DNA from: Alphaproteobacteria bacterium
Lineage (GTDB): Bacteria > Pseudomonadota > Alphaproteobacteria > UBA7887
Reading direction: 5' to 3'
DNA length: 22,409 nt
Assembly: GCA_028289725.1 (NCBI GenBank)
Contig: JANQOH010000377.1
Location: forward strand, 1-22,409
A program made the position numbers and the translations under genes. Below are positions 1 through 7,112 of the stretch, piece by piece. Under the pieces are notes generated by a model that saw nothing but the letters and a program-made list of their open reading frames with translations, was not told the origin of the DNA and searched no databases. Positions within the stretch are counted from its first letter, which is position 1. Every line of letters starts with the position of its first letter.

Positions 1-294
1 GGCGGCTTGCTGTTCCAACGCGGCCTTGGCGCTCCTCAGTCCGTCAAGATTGCCGATCAGTCCCTCATGCCGCGAGTTGGCGTTGGCAAGCTGACCCTCC
101 AGACCGTCGGCACGCTGCTCGCTCGCTTTCAAGGCCGCCGACAGTTGTTCGATTTGCGCCAAGAGATCAGTCGGGAGCAGCGACTTGCCGCCCTCGCCCG
201 TCGGTAGATTGAAGGTCTGTGCCCCTGTCATGCATGGCAAACCGATCAGCAGCGCCGCGACCGCCAATCCACGCGCCAAAGCCAGCCACGTCAT
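1..294 (-). CDS. Secreted coiled-coil protein, truncated by the left edge
   Basis: The frame is open from an ATG at 294 to the window edge, giving 98 residues with no stop. The N-terminus looks like a signal peptide (MTWLALARGLAVAALL, then a likely cleavage near MTGAQ, residues 22-26). From about residue 44 the chain is rich in Leu, Glu, Ala and Gln with heptad-like spacing (for example QIEQLSAALKASEQRADGL), as in a coiled coil. A perfect AAGGAG Shine-Dalgarno lies at 301-306, six bases before the start, so translation is well supported. It follows pntB on the same strand after a 117-base gap, so it may or may not share that transcript. The family is not recognised; a periplasmic coiled-coil or murein-hydrolase-activator-like protein is possible, but the decisive C-terminal part lies outside the window. 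Confidence 0.7.
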   Translation of the reverse strand, partial: MTWLALARGLAVAALLIGLPCMTGAQTFNLPTGEGGKSLLPTDLLAQIEQLSAALKASEQRADGLEGQLANANSRHEGLIGNLDGLRSAKAALEQQAA

Positions 295-411
295 CGTCCA
301 CTCCTTAGCCCCAACCGCCACGTCTGTGCCTACGGCAAGGATATCGCGACCGGGACCGCGGAGACAGGGTGGACGTGCCGTTGAAGCTCCGGAAATCGGT
401 AGCTGGACGGA

Positions 412-1794
412 TCAGATCGACTTGACCACGTCCTCGACCATCTGCTTGGCGTCGGCGAACAGCATCATCGTGTTGTCCTGATAGAACAGGTCGTTGTCGA
501 TGCCGGCATAGCCGGGCGACAGCGACCGCTTCACGAACAGCACGGTGCGCGCCTTGTCGACCTCGAGGATCGGCATGCCGGCAATGGGACTGCCAGGATC
601 GCGCGCGGCGGGATTGGTGACGTCGTTGGCGCCAATGACGAAGGCGACATCGGTGTTGGCGAAGTCGGAGTTGATCTCCTCCAGCTCGAACACTTCGTCG
701 TAGGGCACGTTGGCCTCGGCCAGCAGCACGTTCATGTGGCCCGGCATACGGCCCGCCACCGGGTGGATCGCGTAGGTCACTTTGACGCCTTGCTCCTTCA
801 GCGTGTCCGCCATATCACGCAGCGCGTGCTGCGCTTGCGCCACCGCCATGCCGTAACCGGGCACAACGATGACCGATTCCGCGTTCGACATGATGAATGC
901 CGCATCATCCGCGCTGCCGGATTTGACGGTCTTGTCGGTCCGGCCCGTCGAACTCGCGTCCGCTTCGGCGCCAAAGCCGCCGAGAATTACGCTGATGAAC
1001 GAGCGGTTCATCGCACGGCACATGATGTAGCTCAAGATCGCGCCCGACGCGCCGACCAACGCGCCGACGATAATCAGCGCCGTGTTCTGCAGCGTAAATC
1101 CGATGCCCGCCGCGGCCCAACCGGAGTAGGAGTTGAGCATCGAGATGACGACCGGCATGTCCGCGCCGCCGATCGGGATGATGATCATGATGCCGATCGC
1201 GAAGGCGAGCGCCGTCATCAGCCAAAAGGCGGTGTAGCTCTCGGTCCGTACGAACCAGACGATCATCGCGATGATTACGATGCCGACCAAAAGATTGACC
1301 AGATGCTGCCCCGGGAACACGACCGGCGCGCCGCTCATCAGGGCTTGCAGCTTGGCAAAGGCGATGACCGAACCGGTGAAGGTGATCGCGCCGATTACCA
1401 CACCCAAAGACATTTCGATGCGGCTTGCGGTCTTGATCGCGCCGACCGCGCCAATGCCATAGGATTCCGGCGCGTAGAGCGCCGCGGCGGCGACCAGGAC
1501 GGCGGCCATGCCGACTAAGCTGTGAAAGGCCGCCACAAGCTGGGGCATGGCGGTCATTTGGATACGCAAGGCGATGACGGCGCCGATCGCACCGCCGATC
1601 ACCATGGCAATGACGATCAAGCCGAAGCCACTCATGGACGGCTGCGCGAGCGTCGTCACCACGGCGATCGCCATGCCGGCGATGCCGAACAGATTGCCGT
1701 TTCGCGCGGAGGTCGGCGATGACAGCCCCTTGAGGGCCAGAATGAAGCACACGGCGGCGACGAGATAAGCGATCGCCGAAAGATTGGCTGACAC
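412..1794 (-). CDS. pntB: NAD(P) transhydrogenase subunit beta (PntB)
   Basis: PntB carries the second membrane domain and the NADP(H)-binding domain III of proton-translocating transhydrogenase, which uses the proton gradient to drive NADH + NADP+ to NAD+ + NADPH at the inner membrane. The 460-residue length matches the family (E. coli PntB 462). The first ~270 residues form many hydrophobic helices. The C-terminal third shows domain III signatures: VIVVPGYGMAVAQAQ, then HPVAGRMPGHMNVLLAEA, a GANDVTNPAA stretch and VFVKRSL-like LFVKRSLSPGYAG. The start is a GTG at 1794 (MSANLSAIAYLV), 15 bases after the pntAB stop, preceded by a G-rich stretch. It is the last gene of a three-gene operon. Identity is secure. 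Confidence 0.97.
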   Translation of the reverse strand: MSANLSAIAYLVAAVCFILALKGLSSPTSARNGNLFGIAGMAIAVVTTLAQPSMSGFGLIVIAMVIGGAIGAVIALRIQMTAMPQLVAAFHSLVGMAAVLVAAAALYAPESYGIGAVGAIKTASRIEMSLGVVIGAITFTGSVIAFAKLQALMSGAPVVFPGQHLVNLLVGIVIIAMIVWFVRTESYTAFWLMTALAFAIGIMIIIPIGGADMPVVISMLNSYSGWAAAGIGFTLQNTALIIVGALVGASGAILSYIMCRAMNRSFISVILGGFGAEADASSTGRTDKTVKSGSADDAAFIMSNAESVIVVPGYGMAVAQAQHALRDMADTLKEQGVKVTYAIHPVAGRMPGHMNVLLAEANVPYDEVFELEEINSDFANTDVAFVIGANDVTNPAARDPGSPIAGMPILEVDKARTVLFVKRSLSPGYAGIDNDLFYQDNTMMLFADAKQMVEDVVKSI

Positions 1795-1809
1795 GGTTTT
1801 CGCCCCCCG

Positions 1810-2118
1810 CTACTTCTTTTTCTTGAACATTTGCAGCATGCGCTGCGTGACGATAAAGCCGCCGAATATGTTTACCGATGCCAGCAAAACCGCAGCAAAC
1901 CCGAGCGCTTTGGACAACGTGATTTCACCGTCGCCGGTCGATCCGATGGCTTCCGCGCCGACCGCCAGCAACGCGCCGACCACAATGATTCCCGAAATTG
2001 CGTTGGTGACCGACATGAGCGGTGTGTGTAACGCCGGCGTGACGCTCCACACCACGTAATAGCCGACGAAAATCGCCAGGACGAAGATCGTCAGATCTTG
2101 AATCAGCGGGTCGATCAT
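1810..2118 (-). CDS. pntAB: NAD(P) transhydrogenase subunit alpha part 2 (PntAB)
   Basis: This small (102-residue) membrane subunit supplies the first transmembrane helices of domain II of the transhydrogenase. In E. coli it is fused to the C-terminus of PntA; here it is a separate gene, as in Rhodospirillum rubrum. The sequence begins MIDPLIQDLTIFVLAIFVGYY and contains the family-typical TPALHTPLMSVTNAISGI and the hydrophobic run IIVVGALLAVGAE, ending in a basic FKKKK tail. The start at 2118 is chosen over an upstream in-frame ATG at 2175, which would lie inside pntAA. The 2118 start has GGAGG six bases upstream and overlaps the pntAA stop as TGATG, implying translational coupling. Confidence 0.96.
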   Translation of the reverse strand: MIDPLIQDLTIFVLAIFVGYYVVWSVTPALHTPLMSVTNAISGIIVVGALLAVGAEAIGSTGDGEITLSKALGFAAVLLASVNIFGGFIVTQRMLQMFKKKK

Positions 2119-3272
2119 CAGCTGCCTCCTTCGGTCAGCATCGGATGCACGATTTTTCCGTCGCGCGTCACGCACGCGCCGGCGATCACTTCATCGTCCC
2201 AGTCAATTTTGAACGATTTGGATTCGGCATCGATCATGGGTGCGAGAAAGTTCAGCAAGTTTCGCGCGTACAGCGCGCTCGCGTCGACCGCGACCCGGCC
2301 CGGCACATTGGCATAGCCGACGATCGTCACGTCATGTTTCTCGACGACCTTGGCGTGTTCGCTGAGTTCACAGTTGCCGCCGGTTTCCGTCGCAAGATCC
2401 ACGATGACCGATCCCGGCTTCATGTCTTTGACCATGGCTTCGGTAATTAGCGTGGGTGCGGCCCGCCCGGGTATCAGCGCCGTGCAAATGGCGATGTCTT
2501 GGCTCTTCAGCGTCTCGTGAATCAGCTCGCCCTGGCGTCGCTGATAGTCCTCGCTCATTTCCTTGGCGTAGCCGCCGGCGGTTTCCGCGTCCTCGGTCTC
2601 TTCGCTTTCCACTTCGACGAACTTTGCGCCGAGGCTCTCAACTTGTTCTTTGACCACGGGACGAACGTCGAAGGCTGAAACCACGGCGCCCAGCCGTTTG
2701 GCGGTCGCGATTGCTTGCAGACCCGCCACGCCCGCGCCCAGCACCAGGCACTTCGCCGGCGCGATGGTGCCGGCCGCCGTCATCATCATCGGCATGACCT
2801 TGCCGAAATGCGAGGCGGCATCGAGCACGGCCTTGTAGCCCGCCAAATTGCTCTGCGACGACAGCGCGTCCATGCTCTGCGCGCGGCTAATCCGCGGCAC
2901 CAACTCCATGGCAAACGCGGTGATATTCTTCGCTGCGTATCCCGCGACTTGCTCTTTGTGTTGGAGCGGGGCGAGCAAGCCAATCAACATCGAACCGTCC
3001 GAAAGCAGCGCCGTTTCGTCGGTGCCCTCGTCCTTGGCCATGGGACGCGCAACCTTGAGAACCAAGTCCGCGCCCTTCAGTGTCGCCTCCACGCCGTCGG
3101 TGACGGTTGCGCCGGCTTCGCGCAATTCGGCATCCGTCATGGCCGAGCCAGCACCGGCGCCAGCCTGGATCGCCACATCGGCGCCCATATCGACCAGCTT
3201 TTTGATCATCTGCGGAGATGCGGCAACACGGGTCTCGTGTTCGCGAATTTCCTTGGGAATCGCGATCTTCAT
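2118..3272 (-). CDS. pntAA: NAD(P) transhydrogenase subunit alpha part 1 (PntAA)
   Basis: This soluble NAD(H)-binding domain I subunit passes hydride to NADP+ on PntB. The 384-residue length equals that of the separate R. rubrum PntAA. Family features in order are the N-terminal MKIAIPKEIREHETRVAASP, the SRAQSMDALSSQSNLAGYKAVL segment (about residues 130-150), the Rossmann loop VLGAGVAGLQAIATAKRLGA (about 177-196) followed by the NAD-binding acid in SAFDVRP, and the C-terminal VVDLATETGGNCE plus NVPGRVAVDASALYARN stretch shared with alanine dehydrogenase. Nothing catalytic appears missing. It is the first gene of pntAA-pntAB-pntB; the 81-base leader upstream holds an AT-rich dyad (3325-3343). 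A GCAGG ahead of the ATG is only a weak ribosome site. Confidence 0.97.
   Translation of the reverse strand: MKIAIPKEIREHETRVAASPQMIKKLVDMGADVAIQAGAGAGSAMTDAELREAGATVTDGVEATLKGADLVLKVARPMAKDEGTDETALLSDGSMLIGLLAPLQHKEQVAGYAAKNITAFAMELVPRISRAQSMDALSSQSNLAGYKAVLDAASHFGKVMPMMMTAAGTIAPAKCLVLGAGVAGLQAIATAKRLGAVVSAFDVRPVVKEQVESLGAKFVEVESEETEDAETAGGYAKEMSEDYQRRQGELIHETLKSQDIAICTALIPGRAAPTLITEAMVKDMKPGSVIVDLATETGGNCELSEHAKVVEKHDVTIVGYANVPGRVAVDASALYARNLLNFLAPMIDAESKSFKIDWDDEVIAGACVTRDGKIVHPMLTEGGS
2125..2129 (-). promoter_or_regulatory. Shine-Dalgarno of pntAB
   Basis: GGAGG on the minus strand, six bases upstream of the ATG at 2118-2116 and inside the end of pntAA. It decides the pntAB start in favour of 2118. 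Confidence 0.8.
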
Positions 3273-3324
3273 GTTTGCGACCTGCGAGGATTTGGATTGT
3301 GCTCGGCGCTACTAATACCCAAGA

Positions 3325-3343
3325 GTGGTCGAAATTTCACCAC
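3325..3343. promoter_or_regulatory. Near-perfect dyad upstream of the pnt operon
   Basis: GTGGT and ACCAC flank the self-complementary core GAAATTTC, with one extra base on one side (19 bases in all). It is an AT-rich symmetric element in the only non-coding gap before pntAA, about 50 bases upstream of its ATG, where an operator or promoter would be expected. It also sits just downstream of the MATE gene's stop. No following T-run was seen, so a terminator is less likely. The regulator is unknown. Confidence 0.3.
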
Positions 3344-3353
3344 GCAATTTTGT

Positions 3354-4673
3354 CTAGACCGCACGCGCCACATCGCGGGCGAGCCTCGGGTAGTAGGCGG
3401 CGAGCCAGCCGGCCCGCGCCACCATGAGTATCATGAGGGCGAGCCACAGACCGTGGTTGTCCCAAAGCGGCACCAAGAGGAAGAGGGCGGCCACATAGGT
3501 CCCGAGCGACAAGATCGCCGCGTTTCGCATGGCTTCACCGCGCGTGGCGCCAATGAAAATGCCGTCCAATTGGTAGGACCAGACCGAAACCAATGGCGAA
3601 ACCACGGCCCAGAGCAGATAAACGCGCGCTTCCGCGCGAACCTCCGGAACCGACGTGATGAGATCGACGAAAAGGGGTCCGAACAGCCAATAGACCGCGC
3701 CGTAGGCTACCGCGACAAGCGCGGCCCAGAGCGTCGAAATCCGGACCGCCGCGCTGAAACCGCGCCGGTCGCGGGCACCCACTGCCTGGCCCACCAAGGC
3801 CTCCGCGGCGTGCGCAAAGCCGTCCAACCCATAGGCCAGAAAAGCCTGCAAGAGCATCAAGACGCCATTGGCGGCCAATACCACGTCGCCGAACCGTGCG
3901 CTGACTGAAGTGAAGATCGCAAAAGAGCCCGTGATGCACAGCGTGCGAATGAAAATATCGCGGTTGATCCGCATGACGGCTGCCATCCGGGACCAATCCC
4001 GGATCGCGGCCCACGGCCAGTTTGCGCTCAACATTCGCGCTTCCCGCGCCATGAGCCACAGGCCGGCGACGAGGCCGATCACTTGCGCGATGCCCGTAGC
4101 CAGACCGACACCGGCGACGCCCATGCCCAACCAAACGGCCAGCACAACGTCGAGGATGATGTTCGCGCCATTGATCAGGAGTTGAACAAACAGCGCTGTC
4201 ACCATGCGCTGCCGGCCCATCAACCAGCCCAGTATCACGAGATTGATCAGGGCGGCAGGGGCGGCCCAAATCCGCATGGTCAAATAGTCGCGGGCCAGAG
4301 GCGTCACGGCGTCGCTCGGTGCGACCAGCCAAAGCGAGATTTCGATTAAGGGCCATTGCAGGGCCACAAGCGCGGTGCCGAGTACGATCCCCAACAACGC
4401 ACCCCGGCCGAACACCGCCAACAGTTCGACATTGTCGCGCGCCCCGTGCGCCTGCGCGACAAAGCCCGTCGTGCCCATGCGGAGAAACGAAAACGCCCAA
4501 TAGACGAACGAAAACACGGTCGCGCCGACGGTCACCGCGCCGATTTCCGCGGCACCCAGATGACCAATGACCGCCGCATCGACCGCGCCCAAGAGCGGGA
4601 TCGTCAGATTGGCGAGAATGTTGGGCGCGGCGAGACGCCAGACGCGCTGGTGTCGCGCGGCGTCAGAGATCAA
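3354..4673 (-). CDS. MATE-family multidrug efflux transporter (DinF-like)
   Basis: This predicted inner-membrane cation/drug antiporter has 439 residues, the usual MATE length, with about twelve hydrophobic segments. The N-terminal half shows WRLAAPNILANLTIPLLGAVDAA split over helices 1-2, then IGHLGAAEIGAVTVG and the family loop FLRMGTTGFVAQAHGA, which is close to the DinF branch. The second half repeats this fold (for example ANGVLMLLQAFLAYGLDGFAHAAEALVGQAVGA). The start is a TTG at 4673, which overlaps the stop of the upstream gene by 11 bases; no good Shine-Dalgarno precedes it, so translation is probably coupled. The substrate cannot be read from sequence. The close coupling to the 4663-5355 protein is notable. 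Confidence 0.93.
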   Translation of the reverse strand: MISDAARHQRVWRLAAPNILANLTIPLLGAVDAAVIGHLGAAEIGAVTVGATVFSFVYWAFSFLRMGTTGFVAQAHGARDNVELLAVFGRGALLGIVLGTALVALQWPLIEISLWLVAPSDAVTPLARDYLTMRIWAAPAALINLVILGWLMGRQRMVTALFVQLLINGANIILDVVLAVWLGMGVAGVGLATGIAQVIGLVAGLWLMAREARMLSANWPWAAIRDWSRMAAVMRINRDIFIRTLCITGSFAIFTSVSARFGDVVLAANGVLMLLQAFLAYGLDGFAHAAEALVGQAVGARDRRGFSAAVRISTLWAALVAVAYGAVYWLFGPLFVDLITSVPEVRAEARVYLLWAVVSPLVSVWSYQLDGIFIGATRGEAMRNAAILSLGTYVAALFLLVPLWDNHGLWLALMILMVARAGWLAAYYPRLARDVARAV

Positions 4674-5355
4674 GGGACGACAAGCTGTGGATCATGGTGT
4701 AGCGGCCGATTGCCGGCGCGGGCGCAATATCGTGCGTGCGCAAAGCCTCGTTGTTCAGCACCTGGGCAATGGTGCGCTCAAGCTCCGCCTGGCCCGTGGA
4801 TTCGATCAGCAGCAGCCGATTATCGAGCTGGTCCGGTGTGCCGCGGGCGCGGCCCTCGGCATTGTCGGAACTGGTCAATGCTGTCTCGACTCGGGCGAAG
4901 TGCGCGCCGACAACACCGGCAGAGTCGGCGAGCTGTGGCAGGATCGTGTCGGCCATCGCTTTGGCCATGCGATCGTCACCCGAAGCTGCCGGTTCTGGCC
5001 GGATGACGGCCAATGCACCGCCGATGCCGCGTCCGGTGGATGACTCAATGCGCAGGACCGTCCGATGGGTGTTCTGAAACCTGGCAATCATCCGGGCGGT
5101 CATCGGCGTCGGGTCGTCCAGGCGCGCGAGATATCGATCGCTCGCCAACACTTCCGGCGTTTCCGTTTCATAGAGGGCACCAAACCGCGGCGCCGTCGCA
5201 CCTTCGAGCGCGCGGTAGCGCCGGCCCCGCAGGAATCCCGGCAAGCCGACGCGCTCCGCCAAATGCTCGCCACGATACCAGGCCTCAAAGTCGGCCTCGT
5301 CCTCCGGCGCGATGTCGTTCCACACCGCGAGCAACCCATTTCCAAGCAGCGGCAT
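4663..5355 (-). CDS. Dimeric alpha/beta-barrel (Dabb/EthD-like) protein of unknown function
   Basis: A 230-residue cytoplasmic protein with no signal peptide or membrane segment. The first part reads LLAVWNDIAPEDEADFEAWY then HLAERVGLPGFLRGRRYRAL, the pattern of ferredoxin-like dimeric alpha/beta-barrel proteins in which a strand is followed by a 'F..WY..EH..er...pGf...RRY' helix-loop-strand. A second half (about 110-220) seems to repeat the fold (GALAVIRPEP ... LLLIESTGQAELE), suggesting an internal duplication. No catalytic residues could be assigned. It starts at an ATG at 5355 with only a weak ribosome site and overlaps the downstream MATE gene by 11 bases. Fold assignment is fairly confident; function is unknown. 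Confidence 0.7.
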   Translation of the reverse strand: MPLLGNGLLAVWNDIAPEDEADFEAWYRGEHLAERVGLPGFLRGRRYRALEGATAPRFGALYETETPEVLASDRYLARLDDPTPMTARMIARFQNTHRTVLRIESSTGRGIGGALAVIRPEPAASGDDRMAKAMADTILPQLADSAGVVGAHFARVETALTSSDNAEGRARGTPDQLDNRLLLIESTGQAELERTIAQVLNNEALRTHDIAPAPAIGRYTMIHSLSSLDL

Positions 5356-5380
5356 GGCCGCACGCTATGCCAGGCACGCC

Positions 5381-5411
5381 AGCATGGTCAACAATGCCCG
5401 GCGTCCATGCT
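5381..5411. repeat. Inverted repeat in a divergent promoter region
   Basis: AGCATGG at 5381-5387 and CCATGCT at 5405-5411 form a 7-base inverted repeat with a 17-base spacer, in the 93-base gap between the divergent starts at 5355 (-) and 5449 (+). The placement suits an operator for either gene, but a 7-base match could be chance. Confidence 0.25.
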
Positions 5412-5435
5412 ACAAGCCGCCTGCAACGCGAATTT

Positions 5436-5440
5436 CAGGA
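5436..5440 (+). promoter_or_regulatory. Shine-Dalgarno of the PhzF-family gene
   Basis: CAGGA, eight bases before the GTG at 5449. It supports 5449 over a frame that stays open upstream to 5065 but overlaps the divergent 4663-5355 gene. Confidence 0.6.
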
Positions 5441-5448
5441 ACCGATCC

Positions 5449-6240
5449 GTGACCCAATCTATCCAAGTGGTTGATGCCTTTACTGATGCAGCATTCGGCG
5501 GAAATCCCGCTGCGATCTGTGTCCTCGACGCACCTGCGGACGCCGACTGGATGCAGCGTGTGGCGATTGAAATGAATCTCTCGGAAACCGCTTTCGTGCT
5601 GCCCAAGGATGACGCTTTCGGCCTACGTTGGTTCACGCCGGCGGCAGAGGTCGATTTGTGTGGTCATGCGACGCTCGCGAGCGCGCATCTGTTGTGGGAA
5701 ACCGGCGTCCTTGGGTCCGATCGGCCGGCGCATTTTGACACATTGAGCGGCCGGCTTATTGCGGTGCGTGATGGCGACTGGATCACACTCGATTTTCCAA
5801 GCGAACCGGCCAGTGAGGCGGAGGCGCCGGCGGCGCTCTCGGATGGGCTCGACACGATCCCGAAATGGTGTGGACGGAACCGTATGGACTATCTCGTCGA
5901 GGTCGACGGCGAGGGCGTTCTGCGCGGCATGGCGCCGGATTTTGCCCGGCTCGCGCAAGTCGATACGCGGGGCGTGATTGTCACGGCCCGAGCCGAGGGC
6001 GATGACGTTGACTTCGTGTCGCGCTTCTTTGCGCCGCGTCACGGCATCAACGAAGACCCCGTGACGGGATCGGCGCATTGCGCGCTCACGCCCTATTGGG
6101 CGGAACGGCTGGGACAAGAGAGTTTGATCGCGCGTCAACTTTCGGCGCGCGGCGGTCACCTCAAGGTCACCAATGCCGGTGACCGCGTGCGCATCGCGGG
6201 CCAAGCCGTCACTGTGTGGCGCGGCGAACTGTTGGCATGA
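5449..6240 (+). CDS. PhzF-family isomerase-like enzyme
   Basis: PhzF-fold proteins are cytoplasmic two-domain isomerases related to diaminopimelate epimerase; PhzF itself isomerises DHHA in phenazine synthesis, but most homologues have unknown substrates. The protein is 263 residues from the GTG at 5449. It shows the N-terminal VVDAFTDAAFGGNPAAICVL, the SETAFV motif with the catalytic Glu at residue 46, FTPAAEVDLCGHATLASAH (63-80), and the second-domain signature NEDPVTGSAHCAL near the C-terminus. The start is set by the family N-terminus and by CAGGA eight bases upstream. Its stop overlaps the next gene as ATGA, so it is coupled to the hydratase-like gene. No other phenazine gene is nearby, so a phenazine role is not supported. 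Confidence 0.92.
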   Translation: MTQSIQVVDAFTDAAFGGNPAAICVLDAPADADWMQRVAIEMNLSETAFVLPKDDAFGLRWFTPAAEVDLCGHATLASAHLLWETGVLGSDRPAHFDTLSGRLIAVRDGDWITLDFPSEPASEAEAPAALSDGLDTIPKWCGRNRMDYLVEVDGEGVLRGMAPDFARLAQVDTRGVIVTARAEGDDVDFVSRFFAPRHGINEDPVTGSAHCALTPYWAERLGQESLIARQLSARGGHLKVTNAGDRVRIAGQAVTVWRGELLA

Positions 6241-7028
6241 CATGGTCTGAGACTATGTCGCAGGCGGCGCGTCTGTTGGCGGCAGGCCGGCTGGAGGGCG
6301 TGGTGATCGATCACTTGCCGCCCACGTTGCGGCCGGCGGATTTGGCGGCGGCCTACGACCTGCAAAACGCTGTGCACCAAGTGTTGGAAGAGGCTGGCCA
6401 CGGGCGCGTGGTGGGTCACAAAATCGGTTGCACGACGCCGGTTATGCAAGCGTTCCTCAACATCACCACGCCTTGCGCGGGGGGCGTCTTTGACGCGACC
6501 GCGCACCAAGTCGACGGCCAATTTTCACATGCGACGTTTCGGCATGTGGGGGTCGAGTGCGAAATCGCCGTGCGGTTGTCGCAGGACTTGGCGGAAGGGC
6601 CATACCGTCGCGAGACGGTGGCGCCGGCGGTTGACGCGGTCATGGCGGCAATCGAAGTCGTTGACGACCGCTACAACGACTACACGACCTTCGACGCGCC
6701 TACGTTGGTGGCCGATGACTTTTTTGATGCGGGATGCGTGCTCGGCCCGCCGGTGAAGTCGTGGCAGTCGCTCGACCTTTCGACGCTCGGTGGACGCATG
6801 AAGATCAATGGAGCGGAGGTCGGCCGCGGCATCGGGGGCGACATTATGGGCCATCCGTTCGAAGCCTTGGCCTGGCTCGCGAGCCTGCGCGTGGCGCGCG
6901 ACCAACCGCTTCGTGCCGGCGAGTTCGTCTTGCTCGGCAGCGTCGTGGAAACCAAGTGGGTCGATCAAGGCGATTTGATTGAAATCGAACTCGATCAACT
7001 CGGCAGCGCCTCAGCGCGGTTCATGTGA
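6237..7028 (+). CDS. 2-keto-4-pentenoate hydratase-like (FAH superfamily) enzyme
   Basis: Members hydrate 2-hydroxypenta-2,4-dienoate or decarboxylate oxalocrotonate in meta-cleavage pathways, using a divalent metal. The 263-residue length is close to E. coli MhpD (269). Visible signatures are VVGHKIGCTTPVMQ (58-71), the metal-binding ECE in GVECEIAVRL (Glu107 and Glu109) with a third acid at Glu140 in AAIEVVDDRY, and the C-terminal GSVVETKWVDQGD. The start at 6237 is chosen because its ATG overlaps the stop of the PhzF-family gene as ATGA; an in-frame ATG at 6216 is also open. No ring-cleavage dioxygenase is next to it, so the real substrate is uncertain. It could be any MhpD/4-oxalocrotonate decarboxylase relative. 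Confidence 0.88.
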   Translation: MTWSETMSQAARLLAAGRLEGVVIDHLPPTLRPADLAAAYDLQNAVHQVLEEAGHGRVVGHKIGCTTPVMQAFLNITTPCAGGVFDATAHQVDGQFSHATFRHVGVECEIAVRLSQDLAEGPYRRETVAPAVDAVMAAIEVVDDRYNDYTTFDAPTLVADDFFDAGCVLGPPVKSWQSLDLSTLGGRMKINGAEVGRGIGGDIMGHPFEALAWLASLRVARDQPLRAGEFVLLGSVVETKWVDQGDLIEIELDQLGSASARFM

Positions 7029-7112
7029 CTCATCCGAATAGGTGCGTCGTGTCAAGGTCCTGTGCTCGAGACGCGCCGATCCCTTTTCGTCATAGGCTAG
7101 CAGGCTAACCAA

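Noticed and set aside
349..364. CGCG-flanked imperfect palindrome after pntB as a terminator
   Set aside because: Short GC arms without a T-run on the minus strand; not distinguishable from background.
736..1518. Long open frame (260 codons) on the + strand inside pntB
   Set aside because: It is antisense to a secure gene and its translation is rich in Arg, His and Asp without family motifs; this is a codon-bias shadow of GC-rich coding DNA.
2715..3908. Long open frame (397 codons) on the + strand across pntAA and the MATE gene
   Set aside because: It runs antisense through two well-supported genes and the gap between them, with Arg/His-rich composition and no recognisable domain.
3535..4500. 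Open frame of 321 codons on the - strand in another frame of the MATE gene
   Set aside because: It overlaps the MATE gene entirely, and its composition (Arg/Gly/His-rich) is that of a frame shadow.
5065..5448. Upstream extension of the PhzF-family gene
   Set aside because: It would overlap the divergent 4663-5355 gene, lacks family similarity, and the ribosome site and family N-terminus point to 5449.
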